NCBI GenBank assembly: GCA_029265905.1
Contig: JAJUGR010000004.1
Coordinates: forward strand, 95,955-159,954
Origin: Sporomusaceae bacterium
Lineage (GTDB): Bacteria > Bacillota > Negativicutes > Acidaminococcales > JAJUGR01
Length of the DNA stretch: 64,000 nt
Direction of reading: 5' to 3'
Below are positions 62,090-64,000 of this stretch, one piece after another. Position numbers and translations under genes: made by a program. Numbering within the stretch: the stretch's first letter is position 1; every line of letters begins with the position of its first letter. The notes under the pieces were generated by a model. It saw nothing but the letters and a program-made list of their open reading frames with translations. It was not told where the DNA came from and ran no database searches.

Positions 62090-62220
62090 GTACTTTTCGC
62101 ACATTAAATACGCATACGCAATTTTCCGTCAGCTTGCTTGAAAAAGATACTGCAAGACACCCGTCACTATGTTATCCTTATATACGTATGAAAAATGCGT
62201 ACCAAAAGGAGCTCATTATC

Positions 62221-62814
62221 TTGCTTTGGACAACCCTGGAAATCATTGGCACACTGGCCTTTGCCGCTTCCGGCGCACTGGTCGGCATCAAAAAACGACT
62301 CGATATCTTCGGCATCGCCATACTGGCGGTTACCACCGCGGTCGGGGGCGGCATCATCCGCGACACCCTGATCGGCAACACGCCGCCGCTGTCGCTGACC
62401 CATCCTTCGTTCATCTTATTGAGCCTGGCGGTCGCCGTAGGTGTTTCTTTCTCGGTCAAACAGGTTATCCGCCGGCAGAAGTTGCTCAACCTTTGCGATG
62501 CAATCGGCCTCGGCGCGTTTACCGCGACCGGCGCGAGCCTCGGCCTCCAGCACGACAGCCTGCTGCTGGTGCTCACGCTGGGCGTCGTAACCGGCGTTGG
62601 CGGCGGCGTCATCCGGGACATCTTCGTGCAGCAGATTCCCACCGTCCTGCACCGGGAAGTCTACGCCAGCGCCTCCCTGCTGGGCGCGCTCATTTTTTAC
62701 CTGCTCCAATTTCATCTGCCCGTCCACGTCGCCATCTATCCGGCCTTTGTTGCAACGACCGCCATCCGACTGTATTGCGTGCATCACCGCATCGACTTGC
62801 CCCGCGTCCGCTGA
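62221..62814 (+). CDS. TRIC-type cation channel family protein (UPF0126/YicG)
   Basis: A 197-residue membrane protein with seven helices in two three-helix repeats. Each repeat has the glycine-rich kink: AILAVTTAVGGGIIRDTLIGN near 37-57 and LTLGVVTGVGGGVIRDIFVQQ near 119-139. Relatives include bacterial TRIC potassium channels and YadS/YicG, linked to glycine transport. The TTG at 62221 (start LLWTTLEIIG) has AAAAGGAG 9 bases upstream; the ATG at 62188 has no site, so the TTG start is preferred. It is divergent from apbE. Confidence 0.9.
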   Translation: MLWTTLEIIGTLAFAASGALVGIKKRLDIFGIAILAVTTAVGGGIIRDTLIGNTPPLSLTHPSFILLSLAVAVGVSFSVKQVIRRQKLLNLCDAIGLGAFTATGASLGLQHDSLLLVLTLGVVTGVGGGVIRDIFVQQIPTVLHREVYASASLLGALIFYLLQFHLPVHVAIYPAFVATTAIRLYCVHHRIDLPRVR

Positions 62815-62883
62815 CCAGCCAGCCAATTGCGCCTGACTGCCTCCGCTTAGCAAAAGCAATGGATATGGAAGGGAGACCTACAA

Positions 62884-63315
62884 ATGAATACGCTAGAAAC
62901 AAAAACATCCATGTGCCGCCTCGTCAAGGGTGGCGATCTGAATCATCACGGCACGCTTTTCGCCGGGCGCGGCGCCGAGTGGTTTGTCGAATCGGGCTTC
63001 ATTGCCGCCGCCTCCGTCACCGCGCCGGAAAGCACCGTTTGCGCTAAGATTCACGGCATGGTCTTTACCCGTCCCGTCAAAAAGGGCAGCATCGTTCGCT
63101 GCGAAAGTCAGATCATTACCGCTGGCAAAACCAGCCTGACGGTTTATGTGAAAATCGTCATCCACCCCACCAATGAATTTGTCGTCGATGGTTTCCTGAC
63201 CTTTGTCAACGTCAACGCCGACGGCCGTTCGACGCCGCATGGCATCACCATCGAAGTCTCGACGCCCGAAGATGAGGCGCTGTTGGCCCGCGCCAAGGCC
63301 TTGCCCAAAAATTAA
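62884..63315 (+). CDS. Acyl-CoA thioesterase, YciA-type hotdog fold
   Basis: A 143-residue single hotdog domain. The active-site region is DLNHHGTLFAGRGAEWFVESGFIAA (about 18-42), where the usual family reads NxxGxxFGGxxLxWxD, and PVKKGSIVRCESQIITAGKTSLTV near 64-87. It hydrolyses short or medium acyl-CoA by family. The replacement of the common Asp (W-x-D) by Glu (WFVES) is a mild change. The start follows GGGAG 9 bases upstream. It lies 69 bases after the TRIC gene and ends at a strong terminator. Confidence 0.88.
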   Translation: MNTLETKTSMCRLVKGGDLNHHGTLFAGRGAEWFVESGFIAAASVTAPESTVCAKIHGMVFTRPVKKGSIVRCESQIITAGKTSLTVYVKIVIHPTNEFVVDGFLTFVNVNADGRSTPHGITIEVSTPEDEALLARAKALPKN

Positions 63316-63327
63316 GACTGAGCGGAT

Positions 63328-63367
63328 CAAAAAAGGTTGTCGGCAAAAAGCCGGCAACCTTTTTTTG
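63328..63367 (+). terminator. Terminator after the thioesterase gene
   Basis: AAAAGGTTGTCGGC-AAAAA-GCCGGCAACCTTTTTTT, a 14-bp stem (one G-U pair) with a T run. Confidence 0.93.
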
Positions 63368-63368
63368 T

Positions 63369-63774
63369 GACAGATTCGTTTAGCGGGATATGCATCTGGC
63401 CTTTCCGCCAGCCCCCTAAATGACGGGACGACAACATGCAAGCTGAAAAGGCGCGGCGCGAGCGGCCAATAGGTCACGGATGACCGCTTAGGCATTGGGC
63501 GCAGGAGGCGCATTAATGCCGGCCGCTCGCGCTAGCCTTAAGGCGCTGGCATGTTCGACCTGTCATTTCCCAGGGCGGCGGAATGACAGCTGCATGAACG
63601 CGACTCTTGCATCGCTCAATCGCACTGCATTCATCCATCCCCACGGCGCAGCAAACAGGTCCAGATGCTAGAAGTGGCGAGAATTGCGCAGCGACGCGTA
63701 CAAAACGGTACGCGAGCCAGCAACCGCAAGGCACGACAACGCAGATGGGCCTGTTTCATGCGTCGTGACAATGC
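63369..63774. other. Non-coding stretch with palindromes, no gene seen
   Basis: The ORFs listed here lack ribosome sites and family motifs. Two hairpins stand out: CTGTCATT...AATGACAG (63560-63589) and CGCGTAC-AAAACG-GTACGCG (63695-63714). The base texture (GCGC, CGAG) resembles repeat elements found around rRNA operons, but a second copy is not present in the window. Confidence 0.5.
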
Positions 63775-63807
63775 AAAGAGCCCAGCACCTAAGGTGTTGA
63801 GCTCTTT
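63775..63807 (-). terminator. Hairpin after the 5S-like fragment
   Basis: AAAGAGCTCAACACCT and AGGTGCTGGGCTCTTT arms (G-U pairs allowed) directly follow the 5S-like end on the minus strand, as rRNA operon terminators do; the following T run is weak. Confidence 0.6.
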
Positions 63808-63812
63808 ATCCG

Positions 63813-63855
63813 GCCGGCAACTACCTATCCTCCCAGGGCGTCGCCACCCTTTCGG
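63813..63855 (-). pseudogene. 5S rRNA 3'-end-like fragment
   Basis: The minus strand reads GGGTGGCGACGCCCTGGGAG, then GATAGGTAGTTGCCGGC, which is the 3' third of a Firmicute 5S rRNA (helices IV and V and the 3' strand of helix I). The expected 5' two thirds (CCCGUxCCCAUxCCGAACACGGAAGUUAAG) are absent upstream on this strand. So it is a fragment or a rearranged copy, not a full gene. Confidence 0.55.
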
Positions 63856-63973
63856 ACGTCCATCCGCGTCGTCTGGCTTTGTCGTCGCGAGCTCCCCTCC
63901 TCGACGTACCTTAGGGTACGCCTGCGTCGCATCGCGCGCTGCCTTCGCGCCAGTCTCGCGCCTTGCCGCCCTC

Positions 63974-64000
63974 ATCTTCTTGTGCGAAAGTACTTGGGTG
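63974..64000 (+). other. 5S rRNA-like central segment at the right edge
   Basis: The last bases, CTTGTGCGAAAGTACTTGGGTG on the plus strand, resemble the loop A/helix IV part of 5S rRNA and would join well to GGCGACGCC beyond the window. The bases before 63974 are not 5S-like. It is inverted relative to the fragment at 63813-63855. Confidence 0.35.

Noticed and set aside
63631-63975. 114-codon minus-strand ORF at the right edge
   Set aside because: It runs through the 5S-like fragment and its hairpin; the Arg-rich product has no family and no ribosome site was seen.
1-64000. CRISPR arrays, prophage genes, transposases and tRNA genes
   Set aside because: No spaced direct repeats, phage structural genes, transposase motifs or cloverleaf sequences were noticed in the window.

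Overview
The window reads as part of a chromosome of an anaerobic Firmicute with fairly high GC, most likely a Negativicute of the Sporomusaceae type. This placement is an inference. Firmicute traits seen are a T-box leader, a MocR/PdxR-type regulator, FakA/FakB fatty acid kinase, an LCP protein, a PerR-like repressor and many strong AGGAGG ribosome sites. Against a plain monoderm stand the many C4-dicarboxylate and sugar-diacid genes and an HtrA lipoprotein. No CRISPR array, prophage, complete insertion sequence or tRNA gene was seen.

Left part (1-16.5 kb): the 5' part of a CitA/DcuS-type sensor kinase cut by the window edge, then YjbQ, a cyclase-family hydrolase, a BASS transporter and ilvD, the last behind a T-box leader with a clear promoter. 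Next comes a sugar-diacid locus: two glucarate dehydratases around a GudP permease, GarR, a DapA-family lyase, an IclR and a CdaR regulator, and divergently glycerate kinase overlapping pyruvate kinase. Together these can take glucarate to pyruvate if the DapA-family enzyme cleaves 5-keto-4-deoxyglucarate as an aldolase; no GarL/HpcH aldolase is present.

Middle (16.5-39.5 kb): single genes for DNA repair, alanyl-tRNA editing, MFS transport, an LtaS-like phosphoglycerol transferase, two cyclic-di-GMP proteins, periplasmic asparaginase, an Asp/Glu racemase with a divergent LysR regulator, a DcuC-type carrier, PurB, a vitamin B6 salvage locus (ECF S-component, PdxK, divergent PdxR-like regulator), a flavoprotein and a tandem DUF445 pair. 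Between the LysR and DcuC genes lies a strong candidate for a stand-alone structured RNA with its own promoter, next to the remnant of a quinone oxidoreductase gene.

Right part (39.5-64 kb): UvrD-like helicase plus radical SAM protein, rlmH-htrA-walJ-deoC, PerR, FakA/FakB, a large FtsA-like ATPase with a repetitive C-terminal half, a gamma-carbonic anhydrase, and a compact tetrapyrrole operon (sirC-hemA-hemC-cobA/hemD-hemB-hemL) that makes uroporphyrinogen III and precorrin-2/sirohydrochlorin. Then LCP protein, NUDIX hydrolase, ApbE, a TRIC-type channel and an acyl-CoA thioesterase. The last 630 bases hold no convincing gene, only palindromes and 5S rRNA-like fragments, which suggests the neighbourhood of an rRNA operon or a repeated element.
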